A DNA stretch of 64,000 nucleotides from Planktomarina sp. (GTDB taxonomy: Bacteria > Pseudomonadota > Alphaproteobacteria > Rhodobacterales > Rhodobacteraceae), in contig JAHDCP010000001.1 of the NCBI GenBank assembly GCA_020629775.1, forward strand, positions 1 to 64,000, read 5' to 3'. Below, piece after piece: positions 31,639 through 44,769 of this stretch. The notes under the pieces were generated by a model. It was not told the origin of the DNA. It was given only the letters and a program-made list of their open reading frames with translations, and made no database searches. Numbering within the stretch: the first letter of the stretch is position 1; every line of letters begins with the position of its first letter. Made by a program: the position numbers and the translations under genes.

Positions 31639-32577
31639 GGCCGCGTCACGGGCTGCGCGCAGGCGGGCATAATCATCCCCCGCGTGGTACGAAGACCGCG
31701 TAAGCGGCGTGGCAGAAACCATCAAAAACCCTTTGTTCCAGGCAGCTTGCTCGTAGGAGTTAAACTCCTCAGGCGTGACAAATCTGTCCACTGCGTGGTG
31801 TTTGGGGGTTGGCTGCAAATACTGCCCGATGGTCAGAAAATCGATATCGGCAGCCCGCATGTCGTCCATAACCTGAACCACTGCTTGGCGATCTTCCCCT
31901 AAACCCACCATAATTCCAGATTTGGTAAATATCGAAGGATCAATTTCCTTGACCCGCTGCAACAGCCGCAACGAATGAAAGTACCGCGCGCCTGGGCGCA
32001 CTTCAGGGTAAAGGCCAGGCACCGTTTCCAGGTTGTGGTTGAACACGTCAGGCTTGGCCCGCACCACAACTTCCAAAGCACTGTCGTCGCAGCGAATGAA
32101 ATCGGGTGTCAGAATTTCGATGGTCGTGCCGGGCGATTGTTTGCGAATGGCCCGGATGGTCTGCGCAAAATGTTCTGCGCCACCGTCAGCCACATCGTCC
32201 CGGTCAACTGACGTCACCACAACGTGGTTCAGACCAAGTTTTTTCACCGCATCCGCCACGCGACCCGGCTCAAACACGTCCAAATCTTCGGGGGGTTTGC
32301 CTGTGGCGATGTTACAGAACGTGCAAGCGCGGGTACACACCTCGCCCATGATCATCATGGTGGCGTGGCCTTGGTTCCAGCACTCACCAACATTTGGACA
32401 ACCGGCTTCTTCGCATACGGTAACCAATTTGTTTTCACGCATAATATCACGTGTCTTTTGGTATCCTTCACCCACTGGCGCTTTAACCCTGATCCAATCC
32501 GGCTTTTTGGGCTGCGGATTGTCCGGTTTGCGGGCTTTTTCAGGGTGTCGCTGTTCAGGGATTTTAAGATCGCGCAC
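31630..32577 (-). CDS. lipA: Lipoyl synthase
   Basis: [42 protein letters not shown] start at 32577. Confidence 0.97.
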   Translation of the reverse strand: MRDLKIPEQRHPEKARKPDNPQPKKPDWIRVKAPVGEGYQKTRDIMRENKLVTVCEEAGCPNVGECWNQGHATMMIMGEVCTRACTFCNIATGKPPEDLDVFEPGRVADAVKKLGLNHVVVTSVDRDDVADGGAEHFAQTIRAIRKQSPGTTIEILTPDFIRCDDSALEVVVRAKPDVFNHNLETVPGLYPEVRPGARYFHSLRLLQRVKEIDPSIFTKSGIMVGLGEDRQAVVQVMDDMRAADIDFLTIGQYLQPTPKHHAVDRFVTPEEFNSYEQAAWNKGFLMVSATPLTRSSYHAGDDYARLRAARDAALA

Positions 32578-32598
32578 GGGTGCCTCTAATTTGTTTGA

Positions 32599-34938
<2,340 letters not shown>

Positions 34939-34946
34939 AAATCTTG

Positions 34947-34985
34947 CGCCGCGCCAAGGGTGGGAGAAAAATCCTTGGCGCGGCG
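34947..34985. terminator. Strong GC-rich hairpin between convergent katG and the DUF6456 gene
   Basis: 13-bp perfect stem CGCCGCGCCAAGG / CCTTGGCGCGGCG with 13-nt loop; T-rich tract (AAGATTTTTA) follows on the minus strand. Confidence 0.75.
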
Positions 34986-34991
34986 TACGGC

Positions 34992-36101
34992 CTATCCCAC
35001 CAAATCGGAGGTGGTCGCCGTGTCCTGGTAATGCCGTGCCAAACGTTGAAGTGCGATGCGCAAGACAACTTTTCCCGATCTTGCAGACCACCCCATGGCG
35101 GCTTCGGATTTTTCCAAGCCCTGCAACTGGCAGCACGTTCTATAGGCAACGTCAGCAAGACCCGGCCCCAACAATTGCAAAGCAACATAAACACGATGGG
35201 CGGCTTGATCTGTGGCCGTTTGGGCATCCGGGATTGCCATGAACCCCTGCCAAACGGCCGGCACCACATGGGACAAGCACGCAATCTCAAAATCTTCACG
35301 CAAACGTTCGCCCGCAGCCATATGTTCTGGCCCCAAGAACGGATTTCCATCCCGTTCTTTGCGGCGGCCCAACAGCATCAAGGGGCTTTCAGCAATGGCT
35401 TTGCGGGTCGGTTGGTGCCCAGATGATTGCAGATCTTCTAGATCATCGTCTTCTTCCGCGGCATCTTGCAAAAGTTCCGCAAGCTTTGCGCGTCCAGCAG
35501 CAGTCAGAGAATACCGCACAATCCGTAAATCAGGATGTTCTGTGGCGATCCACCCTTCCAAAGCCAGTGACATGACCAATGAACGGCTGGCGCTGCCCAA
35601 GCGTTCGGTCACGCCTTCGTCGGTGTCACGCACAATGACAGCTGTGTCAAAACCCGTGGCGACGGCCAGAACAGCGCCGCGTTCACGCAAGCGGCGCAAT
35701 ACACGCCTTGCGTCAGCCTCCAGGTTTTCTGGCAACGGGGGAAACTCTGTTTTTGTCTGCGCAGTTTGGGTTTGCATGGTGTGTCCTCGCTTCATGGCGG
35801 GCCCGGACGCGTTAACCTGGGTTAACCATTCCAAAGCCTGATCAATCAGCGGATTGTCACGTTGCCCTTCCACCCGGCGCACCTGGCGTAAAATAGTGGA
35901 TGGGTGCACCCCATGGTTTCGGGCCAAAACCCGAATGGGAACTCCATAAACAGTGTGCGCAAGGTAAACGCGCGCGGCATTGTTCAACCAATGCGGGAAC
36001 GCAATACCGGACAAATCGGCCACTTTTGCGCTGGGACCTAGCAAAGGCTTAACCATGTTATCCACCATTTTATCCACAATTTCAGTCAAACTATCGCCCA
36101 A
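34992..36101 (-). CDS. DUF6456 domain-containing, helix-turn-helix protein
   Basis: HTH-like VYGVPIRVLARNHGVHPSTILRQVRRVE; Rhodobacteraceae DUF6456-like C-terminus (AGERLREDFEIACLSHVVPAVWQ). Confidence 0.75.
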   Translation of the reverse strand: MGDSLTEIVDKMVDNMVKPLLGPSAKVADLSGIAFPHWLNNAARVYLAHTVYGVPIRVLARNHGVHPSTILRQVRRVEGQRDNPLIDQALEWLTQVNASGPAMKRGHTMQTQTAQTKTEFPPLPENLEADARRVLRRLRERGAVLAVATGFDTAVIVRDTDEGVTERLGSASRSLVMSLALEGWIATEHPDLRIVRYSLTAAGRAKLAELLQDAAEEDDDLEDLQSSGHQPTRKAIAESPLMLLGRRKERDGNPFLGPEHMAAGERLREDFEIACLSHVVPAVWQGFMAIPDAQTATDQAAHRVYVALQLLGPGLADVAYRTCCQLQGLEKSEAAMGWSARSGKVVLRIALQRLARHYQDTATTSDLVG

Positions 36102-36259
36102 TTGGTTACTTGATTGTTAAAATCCGCTGCAATTTCGAGCTTTGTTTACAAATATTAAACAGTTGCAAAACCAACGCTCGCTATTTCTAGCGAGGGCGCA
36201 ACACCCGATTAGGTTGTGTTTTTTGGTGTTTATCGTCGAATTTTACGAAAGAAACCAAC

Positions 36260-36535
36260 ATGCACCATCAAGATATCCCCACCCTGCGCAGACCAAAGAT
36301 TTTGTGGCGGGCGGCACGGGCCGGGGTTGGCAAACTTCCCTTGGACGTTTTGTTAACGCGCGTTTTAGGCGGCGCCCCAACAGAAAACGGCGCCAAATTG
36401 CGGGCAACCTTGTTGGAACGGGAATCGCAGTGGGAACTTGAAAGAAAACAAAAGCGCCCGGACTATTCACCGTCCGGGCACGTTCTGTGTTTGATTGCCT
36501 TGATCAGCCTGATGGGCCGACAAGACCCGATTTAA
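36260..36535 (+). CDS. DUF6477-like small protein
   Basis: LRRPKILWRAARAGVG...YSPSGHVLCLIALISL pattern; divergent to the DUF6456 gene. Confidence 0.65.
   Translation: MHHQDIPTLRRPKILWRAARAGVGKLPLDVLLTRVLGGAPTENGAKLRATLLERESQWELERKQKRPDYSPSGHVLCLIALISLMGRQDPI
36454..36481 (-). terminator. Intrinsic terminator of the mttB-like gene
   Basis: GCCCGGAC-loop-GTCCGGGC; minus-strand 3' tract CGCTTTTGTTTTCTTT; 52 bp after the stop codon. Confidence 0.7.
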
Positions 36536-38073
36536 ATGAACGCATCCGGCATGGAGGCCTTCTTGTCAGCGACATAGGCTTCCAGTGCCGCCCGGATCGA
36601 AGGATCCATTGGGGGTTGTTGATAATTGTTCAACAGATACTTCACGCGTTCTTGGGCCAGGGTCTGCGTGTCACGCGCCCCTTCTTCGTACCATGTCTCA
36701 AACGGTTTGTAGTCGAACAAGTCAGACCGCCAGAACGCATCTGCGTAATTGTTTTGCGTGTGTTCACACCCAAGGTAGTGACCACTTGGCCCCACTTCTT
36801 CAATTGCGCCCATGGCCTGGGCGTTTTCGTCACTGGGCACGCCAGCGGCCATGCGTTGCAGTGTTCCAAGTTGGTCTGCGTCCATCACGAACTTTTCGTA
36901 AGAACTGACCAAGCCACCTTCCAACCAGCCGCACGAATGCAACATGAAGTTCACACCGCCCAACAAAGCGGCATTCAAAGTGTTGGAAGATTCGTAAGCC
37001 GCCTGCGCATCGGGAAGCTTGGACCCGCACAAGCCACCGCCAGACCGGAACGGCAAATTCATGCGACGGGCCAACTGGCCAGCGCCATACAGAATCTGGC
37101 TGGCTTCCGGTGTTCCGAATGTTGGTGCGCCGGAATTCATGTCGATGGAGGTCACAAACGTGCCAAAGATAACGGGCGCACCCGGGCGCACCAATTGGCT
37201 GTAGGCGATACCGGCGGTAACTTCCGCCAAAACTTGCGTCAACGTGCCAACAACAGACACAGGCGCCATGGCCCCGCCCACGATGAAGGGGGAAACGATG
37301 CACCCTTGATTGTTTTTCGCGAACACTTCCAAAGCGCCCATCATGATACCATCAAACGTCAGCGGTGAGTTGATGTTGATCAAGGATGTCATGACCGTGT
37401 TTTCTTGAACGAATTCTTTGCCGAACAGAATTTCACACATATCAACCGAATCTTGCGCGCGGCTGGGTTCTGTCACCGATCCCATAAATGGTTTGTCGGA
37501 ATACAACATGTGCGCCAGCAACATGTCCAAATGGCGCTTGTTCACGGGCACGTCTGTTGGTTCACAGACCGTCCCACCCGAATGATGAAGATATTTGGAC
37601 ATATAGCCCAGTTTCACGAAATTCGTGAAATCGGCCATGGTGGCGTAACGGCGGCCGCCATCAACGTCCCGCACAAAGGGTGGGCCATATACAGGGGCGG
37701 CCACCAACGACTTGCCACCGATGACGACGTTCTTTTCAGGGTTGCGGGCATGTTGGGTGTATTGAGACGGGGCTGTTTCACACAATTTGCGCGCCAGACC
37801 ACGTGGGATGCGAACGCGTTCGCCTTCAACATTGGCCCCTGCATCACGCCACAGCTGCAAAGCGCCGGGGTTGTCCACGAAGTTAACGCCGATTTCTTCC
37901 AAAACCGTGTCAGCGTTGTGTTCAATCAACGCCAGGGTTTCTTCAGGCAACATTTCTATCTGGGGGATCTGCCGATCGATGTAAGGCGCGGTTTCAATTT
38001 TGAATGCCGTCCGTTCGGCACGGCGGGCTGCCCCACCGCCACTGCGTGATCTGCGCGCTGCACGTTCGCTCAT
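36532..38073 (-). CDS. Trimethylamine methyltransferase (MttB) family protein, no in-frame amber codon
   Basis: MttB-like sequence (LEEIGVNFVDNPGALQLWRDAGANVEGERVRIPRGLARKL); start set at MSERAARR. Confidence 0.9.
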   Translation of the reverse strand: MSERAARRSRSGGGAARRAERTAFKIETAPYIDRQIPQIEMLPEETLALIEHNADTVLEEIGVNFVDNPGALQLWRDAGANVEGERVRIPRGLARKLCETAPSQYTQHARNPEKNVVIGGKSLVAAPVYGPPFVRDVDGGRRYATMADFTNFVKLGYMSKYLHHSGGTVCEPTDVPVNKRHLDMLLAHMLYSDKPFMGSVTEPSRAQDSVDMCEILFGKEFVQENTVMTSLININSPLTFDGIMMGALEVFAKNNQGCIVSPFIVGGAMAPVSVVGTLTQVLAEVTAGIAYSQLVRPGAPVIFGTFVTSIDMNSGAPTFGTPEASQILYGAGQLARRMNLPFRSGGGLCGSKLPDAQAAYESSNTLNAALLGGVNFMLHSCGWLEGGLVSSYEKFVMDADQLGTLQRMAAGVPSDENAQAMGAIEEVGPSGHYLGCEHTQNNYADAFWRSDLFDYKPFETWYEEGARDTQTLAQERVKYLLNNYQQPPMDPSIRAALEAYVADKKASMPDAFI

Positions 38074-38218
38074 CGGTCTTACCCCTTTGGTGTGTATGCG
38101 CATTTGATAGGCAATTCCCCAACGCCGCCACGCAGAAAATCCGCCATCTGCGACCGGAAAGCGACATCTGCTGTCGGTTCAGCCTTGAACCCCCGCAGGA
38201 CGCGGCGTAAATCGCGCC

Positions 38219-39793
38219 ATGACACAAACCCACGACCGCCTGCTTATCATCGATTTCGGAAGCCAGGTCACCCAGCTGATCGCGCGGCGATTGCGGGAAC
38301 TGAGCGTTTATTGCGAAATTCATCCCTATCAAAATGTCGATGACGCCTTTTTGGCGGACTTCGCCCCCAAAGCTGTGATCTTTTCCGGCGGGCCCGACAG
38401 TGTGACCCGCGAAGGATCGCCGCGCCCCCCGGAATCAGTTTTCCAAAAGGGCATACCAATCTTGGGCATTTGTTACGGCCAACAGGTGATGATGCAAATG
38501 CTGGGCGGCGAAGTGCATGGCGGCAAAAACACCGGCGGTGGCGGCACAGCAGAATTTGGCCGCGCTTTTGTAACGCCCACTGCGGACAGCTTGTCCTTGT
38601 TGGAAGGCTGGTTTGAAGAAGACCGCGAACAAGTTTGGATGTCCCACGGGGACCACGTGGCCAAGTTGGCCCCTGGATTTGAAGTATATGGCACATCCCC
38701 CAATGCACCTTATGCAATTACAGCAGATGCATCGCGCAACTTCTTTGCAGTGCAATTCCACCCCGAAGTACACCACACACCCAACGGTGCAAAGCTATAT
38801 GAAAACTTTGTCCGCCTTGCTGGGTTCACAGGTGATTGGACGATGGCAGGTTACAAAGACCAAGCCATTCAAAACATCCGCGATCAAGTTGGCGATAAAC
38901 AAGTAATCTGCGGTCTTTCGGGTGGCGTTGACAGTTCGGTCACCGCGGCCCTGTTGCACGAAGCGATCGGCGATCAATTGACATGTGTTTTTGTTGATCA
39001 TGGATTGTTGCGCAAAGACGAGGGCGCTGACGTTGTTGCCATGTTCCGCGACAACATGAACCTTAAAGTCATCCATGCTGATGAAGCAGACCTGTTCTTG
39101 GGGGAATTGGAGGGCCAATCCGACCCCGAAACCAAACGCAAAATCATTGGGCGTTTGTTCATTGACGTCTTCCAAAAATACGCGAACGAGATCGAAGGTG
39201 CGGAATTTTTGGCCCAAGGCACCCTGTACCCGGATGTGATCGAATCTGTCTCCTTCAGTGGCGGGCCTTCGGTCACCATCAAATCCCACCACAACGTGGG
39301 CGGCTTGCCAGAAAAGATGGGCCTGAAATTGGTGGAACCGCTGCGCGAATTGTTCAAAGACGAAGTGCGCGTTTTGGGCCGTGAATTGGGGTTGCCCGCC
39401 AGCTTTATCGGCCGCCACCCCTTCCCCGGCCCCGGTCTTGCGATCCGTTGTCCCGGCGAAATAACGCGGGCCAAATTGGATATCCTGCGTGAAGCGGATG
39501 CAGTCTATATCGACCAGATCCGCAAGCACGGGCTGTATGATGATATTTGGCAGGCGTTTGTGGCTATTTTGCCCGTGCGCACCGTGGGTGTCATGGGCGA
39601 TGGGCGAACATATGATTATGCCTGTGCGCTGCGGGCGGTCACGTCTGTCGATGGAATGACGGCAGATTATTATCCCTTCAGCCATGAATTCTTGGGCGAA
39701 ACCGCGACGCGCATCATCAACGAAGTGCCAGGGATTAACCGGGTCACGTACGACATTACATCGAAACCACCGGGCACCATCGAATGGGAATAA
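38219..39793 (+). CDS. guaA: GMP synthase (glutamine-hydrolysing)
   Basis: [45 protein letters not shown]-terminal KPPGTIEWE. Confidence 0.98.
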   Translation: MTQTHDRLLIIDFGSQVTQLIARRLRELSVYCEIHPYQNVDDAFLADFAPKAVIFSGGPDSVTREGSPRPPESVFQKGIPILGICYGQQVMMQMLGGEVHGGKNTGGGGTAEFGRAFVTPTADSLSLLEGWFEEDREQVWMSHGDHVAKLAPGFEVYGTSPNAPYAITADASRNFFAVQFHPEVHHTPNGAKLYENFVRLAGFTGDWTMAGYKDQAIQNIRDQVGDKQVICGLSGGVDSSVTAALLHEAIGDQLTCVFVDHGLLRKDEGADVVAMFRDNMNLKVIHADEADLFLGELEGQSDPETKRKIIGRLFIDVFQKYANEIEGAEFLAQGTLYPDVIESVSFSGGPSVTIKSHHNVGGLPEKMGLKLVEPLRELFKDEVRVLGRELGLPASFIGRHPFPGPGLAIRCPGEITRAKLDILREADAVYIDQIRKHGLYDDIWQAFVAILPVRTVGVMGDGRTYDYACALRAVTSVDGMTADYYPFSHEFLGETATRIINEVPGINRVTYDITSKPPGTIEWE

Positions 39794-40119
39794 GGGCGCT
39801 GACCAGTGCATGTCTTTTGTCCGCCAGTGCCGCATCGGCGCAGGTGCCGGACTTGGTATGTACTGGGACGAACCCGATCTGGACCTTAGAGATTTTGGGC
39901 GACACAGCCCAATTTCGATTTGCAGACCGAACCATTGATTTCGATGTCATGGACAAAACCCATGGCCAGCCTGGGCCCTGGCCAATTGCACTTACCTTGG
40001 TGGCATCACGGGATACAGCAATTGTCTTGGTGCGTGGGCCCGCGCCGTTTTCCGTGGACATATTGACCCAACACCGTGAATTGCCCGTGCTGTTCAGCGG
40101 CACCTGTGACGCACGCTAG
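39784..40119 (+). CDS. Hypothetical secreted protein
   Basis: Signal peptide-like N-terminus ([16 protein letters not shown]); overlaps guaA stop. Confidence 0.55.
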   Translation: MGIRALTSACLLSASAASAQVPDLVCTGTNPIWTLEILGDTAQFRFADRTIDFDVMDKTHGQPGPWPIALTLVASRDTAIVLVRGPAPFSVDILTQHRELPVLFSGTCDAR

Positions 40120-40971
40120 ATGTCTACAAACTTGCGCGCAGCTTTGTGGATGATCGGTGCTATTTTCAGCTTCACATCCATGGCCATTGCCGGGCGATTT
40201 GCATCCTTGGACCATGACACATTTGAAATCATGTTCTTCCGGTCGATCCTTGGCATTCTCATTGTACTGGTGGTCGCCCACGTCGCAGGCACCTTGGGTC
40301 AAATCAACCGCGACAGAATTGGCCTGCATTTCGCACGTAACCTTGCGCATTTCACTGGACAAAACCTCTGGTTCTTTGCCCTGCCCTTAATCCCATTGGC
40401 ACAGCTTTTTGCCTTGGAATTCACAGGGCCGATTTGGGTGTTGTTGCTGGCCCCCCTTTTCTTGAATGAAAGGCTGACTGTTGAAAAACTCGCCTATGCC
40501 GCATTGGGGTTTGTTGGGATAATGATTGTGGCCCAGCCAGATTTTGGTGGGATTTCCATTGGGGTGCTGACCGGGGCAACTGCGGCCATTGCGTTTGCTT
40601 TGACCGCAATCTTCACACGCAAATTGACGGCGACAGCGTCCATCACCTGCATCTTGTTTTACCTGACCACGATGCAGGCTGTCTTTGGGGCGATCATGGT
40701 GTTTTATGACGGGCAGGTTACATGGCCAACGGCAAGTGGATTGCCCTGGCTGGCAGTGATTGGCGTTGCCGGGTTATTGGCGCATTTTTGTTTGACCCAA
40801 GCCCTTAAAATTGCCCCAGCCAGTGTTGTTATGCCATTGGACTTTGCGCGTCTGCCTTTGATCGCAATCATCGGCATGGTCTTTTACAATGAAACTTTGG
40901 ATGGCTGGGTCTTATTGGGGGCCGTTTTGATTTTCACGGCCAACTATTTGAACGTCACGCGGGCAAAATAA
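40120..40971 (+). CDS. DMT superfamily (EamA) transporter
   Basis: About ten TM segments with EamA repeats. Confidence 0.88.
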   Translation: MSTNLRAALWMIGAIFSFTSMAIAGRFASLDHDTFEIMFFRSILGILIVLVVAHVAGTLGQINRDRIGLHFARNLAHFTGQNLWFFALPLIPLAQLFALEFTGPIWVLLLAPLFLNERLTVEKLAYAALGFVGIMIVAQPDFGGISIGVLTGATAAIAFALTAIFTRKLTATASITCILFYLTTMQAVFGAIMVFYDGQVTWPTASGLPWLAVIGVAGLLAHFCLTQALKIAPASVVMPLDFARLPLIAIIGMVFYNETLDGWVLLGAVLIFTANYLNVTRAK

Positions 40972-41023
40972 TCCGCAAGATTCGGATTGGCACGGGCAGG
41001 TTTTTCGGTCACCCCTTGTTTCC

Positions 41024-41932
41024 ATGAGTACACAAAAATCCATGGATGGCCGGGCTTGGGTCGAAATGTTGGTGTTGGCCTTGATCTGGGGCGGCAGCTT
41101 TCTGGCAACCCGTGTGGCGTTGGATGAAATCGGGCCATTAACCACGGTATTACACAGGGCGGGTTGGGCAGCCGTCATACTGTGGATTTGGGTCCTGATG
41201 CGCAGGTATCCGGTTCCGCGCACGGCGCGGTTTGTTTTGGCCTGCGCTGGCATGGGACTTTTGAACAACGTGATCCCATTTGGGTTGATGGCCTGGGGTC
41301 AGTTGCACATCGAAAGCGGGCTGACGGCCATTTTCAATGCGGCTACAGCCATCTTCGGTGTGGTGGCAGCGGCCATTGCATTCCAAGATGAACGATTGAC
41401 TTGGAACCGCGCTTTGGGGGTTCTGTTGGGCTTTTTTGGTGTGGCCACGGCCATTGGTTTGGCGTCTTTTGCTAGCTTTGATGTACGATCTTTGGCCCAA
41501 TTGGCCGTCATTGGCGGAACCATTTCTTACGCCATCGCGGGCGTCTGGGCGCGAAAAATGATGACAGGCGTGCGCCCTGAAGTGGCGGCCATGGGCATGT
41601 TGACCGCATCAACTTTAATGTTGCTTCCCATGGCTTGGGCGCTGGAAGGCCAACCCAGCTTAAACCTGCAAAACAACACTTGGGTGGCCCTGGCGTATGT
41701 ATCCATCGTGGCCACGGCCTTGGCGTATTTGTTGTATTACCGCGTGTTGGCGTCAGCTGGGTCCGGAAACTTGATGCTGGTGACATTGCTGGTGGCGCCT
41801 GTGGCGATTGTTCTGGGCACATTGGCACGCGACGAAACTTTGCCCCCCCAAGCCTATGCCGGATTTGCAATTTTGGCGTTGGGATTGGTGGTGCTGGACG
41901 GACGGGTTTTCAAGCGCTTCAAAAAAGCATAA
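41024..41932 (+). CDS. DMT superfamily (EamA) transporter
   Basis: LALIWGGSFLATRVALDEIGPLTTVLHRAGWA; about ten TM segments. Confidence 0.88.
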   Translation: MSTQKSMDGRAWVEMLVLALIWGGSFLATRVALDEIGPLTTVLHRAGWAAVILWIWVLMRRYPVPRTARFVLACAGMGLLNNVIPFGLMAWGQLHIESGLTAIFNAATAIFGVVAAAIAFQDERLTWNRALGVLLGFFGVATAIGLASFASFDVRSLAQLAVIGGTISYAIAGVWARKMMTGVRPEVAAMGMLTASTLMLLPMAWALEGQPSLNLQNNTWVALAYVSIVATALAYLLYYRVLASAGSGNLMLVTLLVAPVAIVLGTLARDETLPPQAYAGFAILALGLVVLDGRVFKRFKKA

Positions 41933-41943
41933 TCCCAAAGTCA

Positions 41944-42812
41944 TGATTTATACATCCGCCGATGAATGGCTCAAAAGCCCCCATAAACGTGCCTTGTTGT
42001 TCGCTATGTCGGGCTTGGGCAAAACCCACACGTCTGCCATGCTGCGCGAGGCAGGCAATTGGTTCCATTATTCCATCGATTACCGCATCGGCACGCGGTA
42101 CATGGGCGAATACATCGACGATAATTTCAAACGCCGCGCCATGCGCGATCCGTTCTTGGCCGATTTGTTGCGCAGCGATTCCTTGTCGATGGTGTCCAAC
42201 ATCACGTTCGAAAATCTCAAACCCTTGTCCACGTACTTGGGCAAACCAGGGGACGAAGCCCAAGGCGGCATCGACATTGATGAATACCGCCGGCGCCAAG
42301 CCCAGCATCACCGTGCCGAAGTTCAAGCTTTGTTGGACACCCCTTATTTCATTGACCGTGCCGTGGACTTGTATGGGTATGAACACTTCATCTGCGATAC
42401 GGGTGGATCAATCTGCGAAGTGGTGGATCCGAACGATCCAGATGACGAGGTTATGAAAACATTGGCCGCCAGCACGCTGATGATTTGGATTGAAGGATCC
42501 GATGCCCACACCGATGACTTGGTGGCCCGCTTTGACCGCGACCCAAAACCAATGTGTTATCAAGCCGCGTTTTTAGACCAAGCTTGGGCAGATTTCTTGG
42601 CCGAACAATCCGTGGCACCGGACCGCGTAAATCCCAACGATTTTATTCGCTGGGCCTATGCCCGTGCCCTGGCCAACCGCCAACCCATTTACCGCGACAT
42701 GGCGAAATGGGGCGTGTCCATCACCGCTGACGAGGCCACCAGCATCCGCACCCCCACAGACTTTGAAACTGTCGTTGCGTCAGCCCTTGATCGCCAGACA
42801 AGCCAGTCCTAA
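41944..42812 (+). CDS. P-loop ATPase-like protein of unknown function, upstream of metA
   Basis: [20 protein letters not shown] Walker A-like motif; no strong family recognised. Confidence 0.7.
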
Positions 42813-42838
42813 CTTCCAAAGCCCCGGAGGTTTTAAAC

Positions 42839-43756
42839 ATGCCTATCACCATTCCATCCGCCCTGCCCGCACACAAAGTGCTGACGGACGAAGGTGTTAT
42901 GGTCATGGATCCGTCCGACGCCACGCGCCAAGATATCCGCCCCTTGCGTATCGGGTTGCTGAACTTGATGCCCAAAAAGATCGCCACGGAAAATCAATTC
43001 GCGCGTTTGATCGGGGCCACGCCCTTGCAAATCGATTTGTCGCTGATCCGCATGTCGGAACACCGCACGCGCAACACCGCGGCCGAACACATGGCAGAGT
43101 TTTACCGCCCGTTCCAAGAGGTCAAAGATCAGTTTTTTGACGGGTTGATTATCACCGGCGCGCCCATCGAACACTTGGACTTCCAGGATGTGACTTACTG
43201 GGACGAATTGGTTGAAGTGATGAACTGGACCCAAACCCACGTGCATTCCACTTTTGGCGTGTGCTGGGGCGGCATGGCGATGATCAACCATTTCCATGGC
43301 GTTCAAAAACACATCCTGGACGCCAAGTCTTTTGGCCTGTTCCGACAACGTAACATGGATCCATCGTCGCCCTACCTTCGCGGATTTTCTGACGAATGTT
43401 ACATTCCCGTCAGCCGCTGGACCGAAATGCGCCAGAATGAAATCGACGGTGCCCCGGATCTGCAAACATTGCTGGGCTCAGATGAAACAGGCCCCTGTTT
43501 GGTGGAAGATGCTGCGCATCGCGCGCTCTATATCTTTAATCATTTCGAATATGACACCGATACGTTGAAGGGCGAATACGACCGCGACATCGCCGCAGGC
43601 GTGCCCATCCATGTTCCTGATCATTATTACCCAAACAATGATCCAACCCAACAGCCCAGCAACCGCTGGCGGTCCCACGCCCATCTTTTGTATGGCAATT
43701 GGATCAACCAAATATACCAAACCGTCCCGTTTGATTGGGGGAAATCTCGTGTTTAA
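42839..43756 (+). CDS. metA: Homoserine O-acyltransferase (MetA)
   Basis: [62 protein letters not shown]. Confidence 0.97.
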   Translation: MPITIPSALPAHKVLTDEGVMVMDPSDATRQDIRPLRIGLLNLMPKKIATENQFARLIGATPLQIDLSLIRMSEHRTRNTAAEHMAEFYRPFQEVKDQFFDGLIITGAPIEHLDFQDVTYWDELVEVMNWTQTHVHSTFGVCWGGMAMINHFHGVQKHILDAKSFGLFRQRNMDPSSPYLRGFSDECYIPVSRWTEMRQNEIDGAPDLQTLLGSDETGPCLVEDAAHRALYIFNHFEYDTDTLKGEYDRDIAAGVPIHVPDHYYPNNDPTQQPSNRWRSHAHLLYGNWINQIYQTVPFDWGKSRV

Positions 43757-44714
43757 AGCCGTTTTTGTTATCCTGCTGGTGATTGTGCTGATTTTCGTGG
43801 CCATGACACAATGGTTTGCAGGGGTACGAGAACGGGATGTGAAACGCGACTTTCCCCCCTTGGGACAAATGGTGGATGTAGACGGTGTCAAAATCCACAC
43901 GGTTGTAATGGGGCAAGGCCCCGATGTGGTTTTAATTCACGGGGCCAGCGGCAGTCTGCGTGAATTCACCTTTGATTTCGCCAAGCGCCTTGCCACAACC
44001 CATCGGGTATTTATCGTCGATCGGCCGGGGCTGGGTCTAAGTGATTTGGCCGGTGAAGATTACGGGCGCGTTTGGTCTACAAAATCTGCATCTATAACTT
44101 TGCAAGCTGACTTGATCCGTAAAGCCACAGCCCAGCTGGGCGCCACTAAACCGATTGTTGTGGGTCATTCTTACGGCGGTGCTGTTGCTTTGGCATGGGG
44201 CACAACTTCGCCAGAAACCCTTTCTGGGCTGGTCACGTTGGGCGGCGTTTCGAACCCTTGGGAAACGTCTTTGGGGGCCTATTACGTGGTGAACGGATCA
44301 AAAATTGGTGGCGCAATTGTCCCTGCAATTTTGGCGGCTTACGTTTCTGAAACAAAAGTAGAAAACACCATAGCCAGCATTTTTGAACCGCAAAAAGCAC
44401 CAGAAGGTTACGCAGATTACGTAGGGGCGGAATTGGTCCTGCAACGAAGTGCAATTCGGTCAAATGCAAGACAAGTCAGTAACTTACTGGAAGAAGTCAA
44501 AGCAATGGTACCGAATTATGGTAAAATTTCAGTCCCCACCGTGATTTTCCACGGGGATAAAGACACCATTGTGCCACTGGAAATCCATTCCGCGAAATTG
44601 GTTAATCAGGTTCCTGATGCTGAATTGGTGGTGCTGCCCGGTGTTGGCCATATGCCCCATCACACCAACACAGAAGACGTGCTGGCTGCGATCAAACGTA
44701 TCTCTGGATTGTGA
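43749..44714 (+). CDS. Alpha/beta hydrolase
   Basis: [27 protein letters not shown] nucleophile elbow; GTG start. Confidence 0.9.
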   Translation: MFKAVFVILLVIVLIFVAMTQWFAGVRERDVKRDFPPLGQMVDVDGVKIHTVVMGQGPDVVLIHGASGSLREFTFDFAKRLATTHRVFIVDRPGLGLSDLAGEDYGRVWSTKSASITLQADLIRKATAQLGATKPIVVGHSYGGAVALAWGTTSPETLSGLVTLGGVSNPWETSLGAYYVVNGSKIGGAIVPAILAAYVSETKVENTIASIFEPQKAPEGYADYVGAELVLQRSAIRSNARQVSNLLEEVKAMVPNYGKISVPTVIFHGDKDTIVPLEIHSAKLVNQVPDAELVVLPGVGHMPHHTNTEDVLAAIKRISGL

Positions 44715-44769
44715 AACGCGTTAACATCCCCCATATAAACCCCAAGGGACAGCGCGAAGGGGTATTCAC

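Noticed and set aside
36487-37368. 293-aa plus-strand ORF opposite the mttB-like gene
   Set aside because: Antisense to a conserved family; Arg/His/Cys-rich reverse-frame composition
36532-38103. Pyrrolysine-containing MttB
   Set aside because: ORF is open through its full length without an in-frame TAG, so it is a non-Pyl homologue
38795-39835. 346-aa minus-strand ORF opposite guaA
   Set aside because: Antisense to a well-conserved guaA; no recognisable domain or RBS
42780-42838. SAM-II (metA-type) riboswitch upstream of metA, common in alphaproteobacteria
   Set aside because: Only a 26-bp gap with a normal RBS; no SAM-II consensus seen here or upstream of 41944
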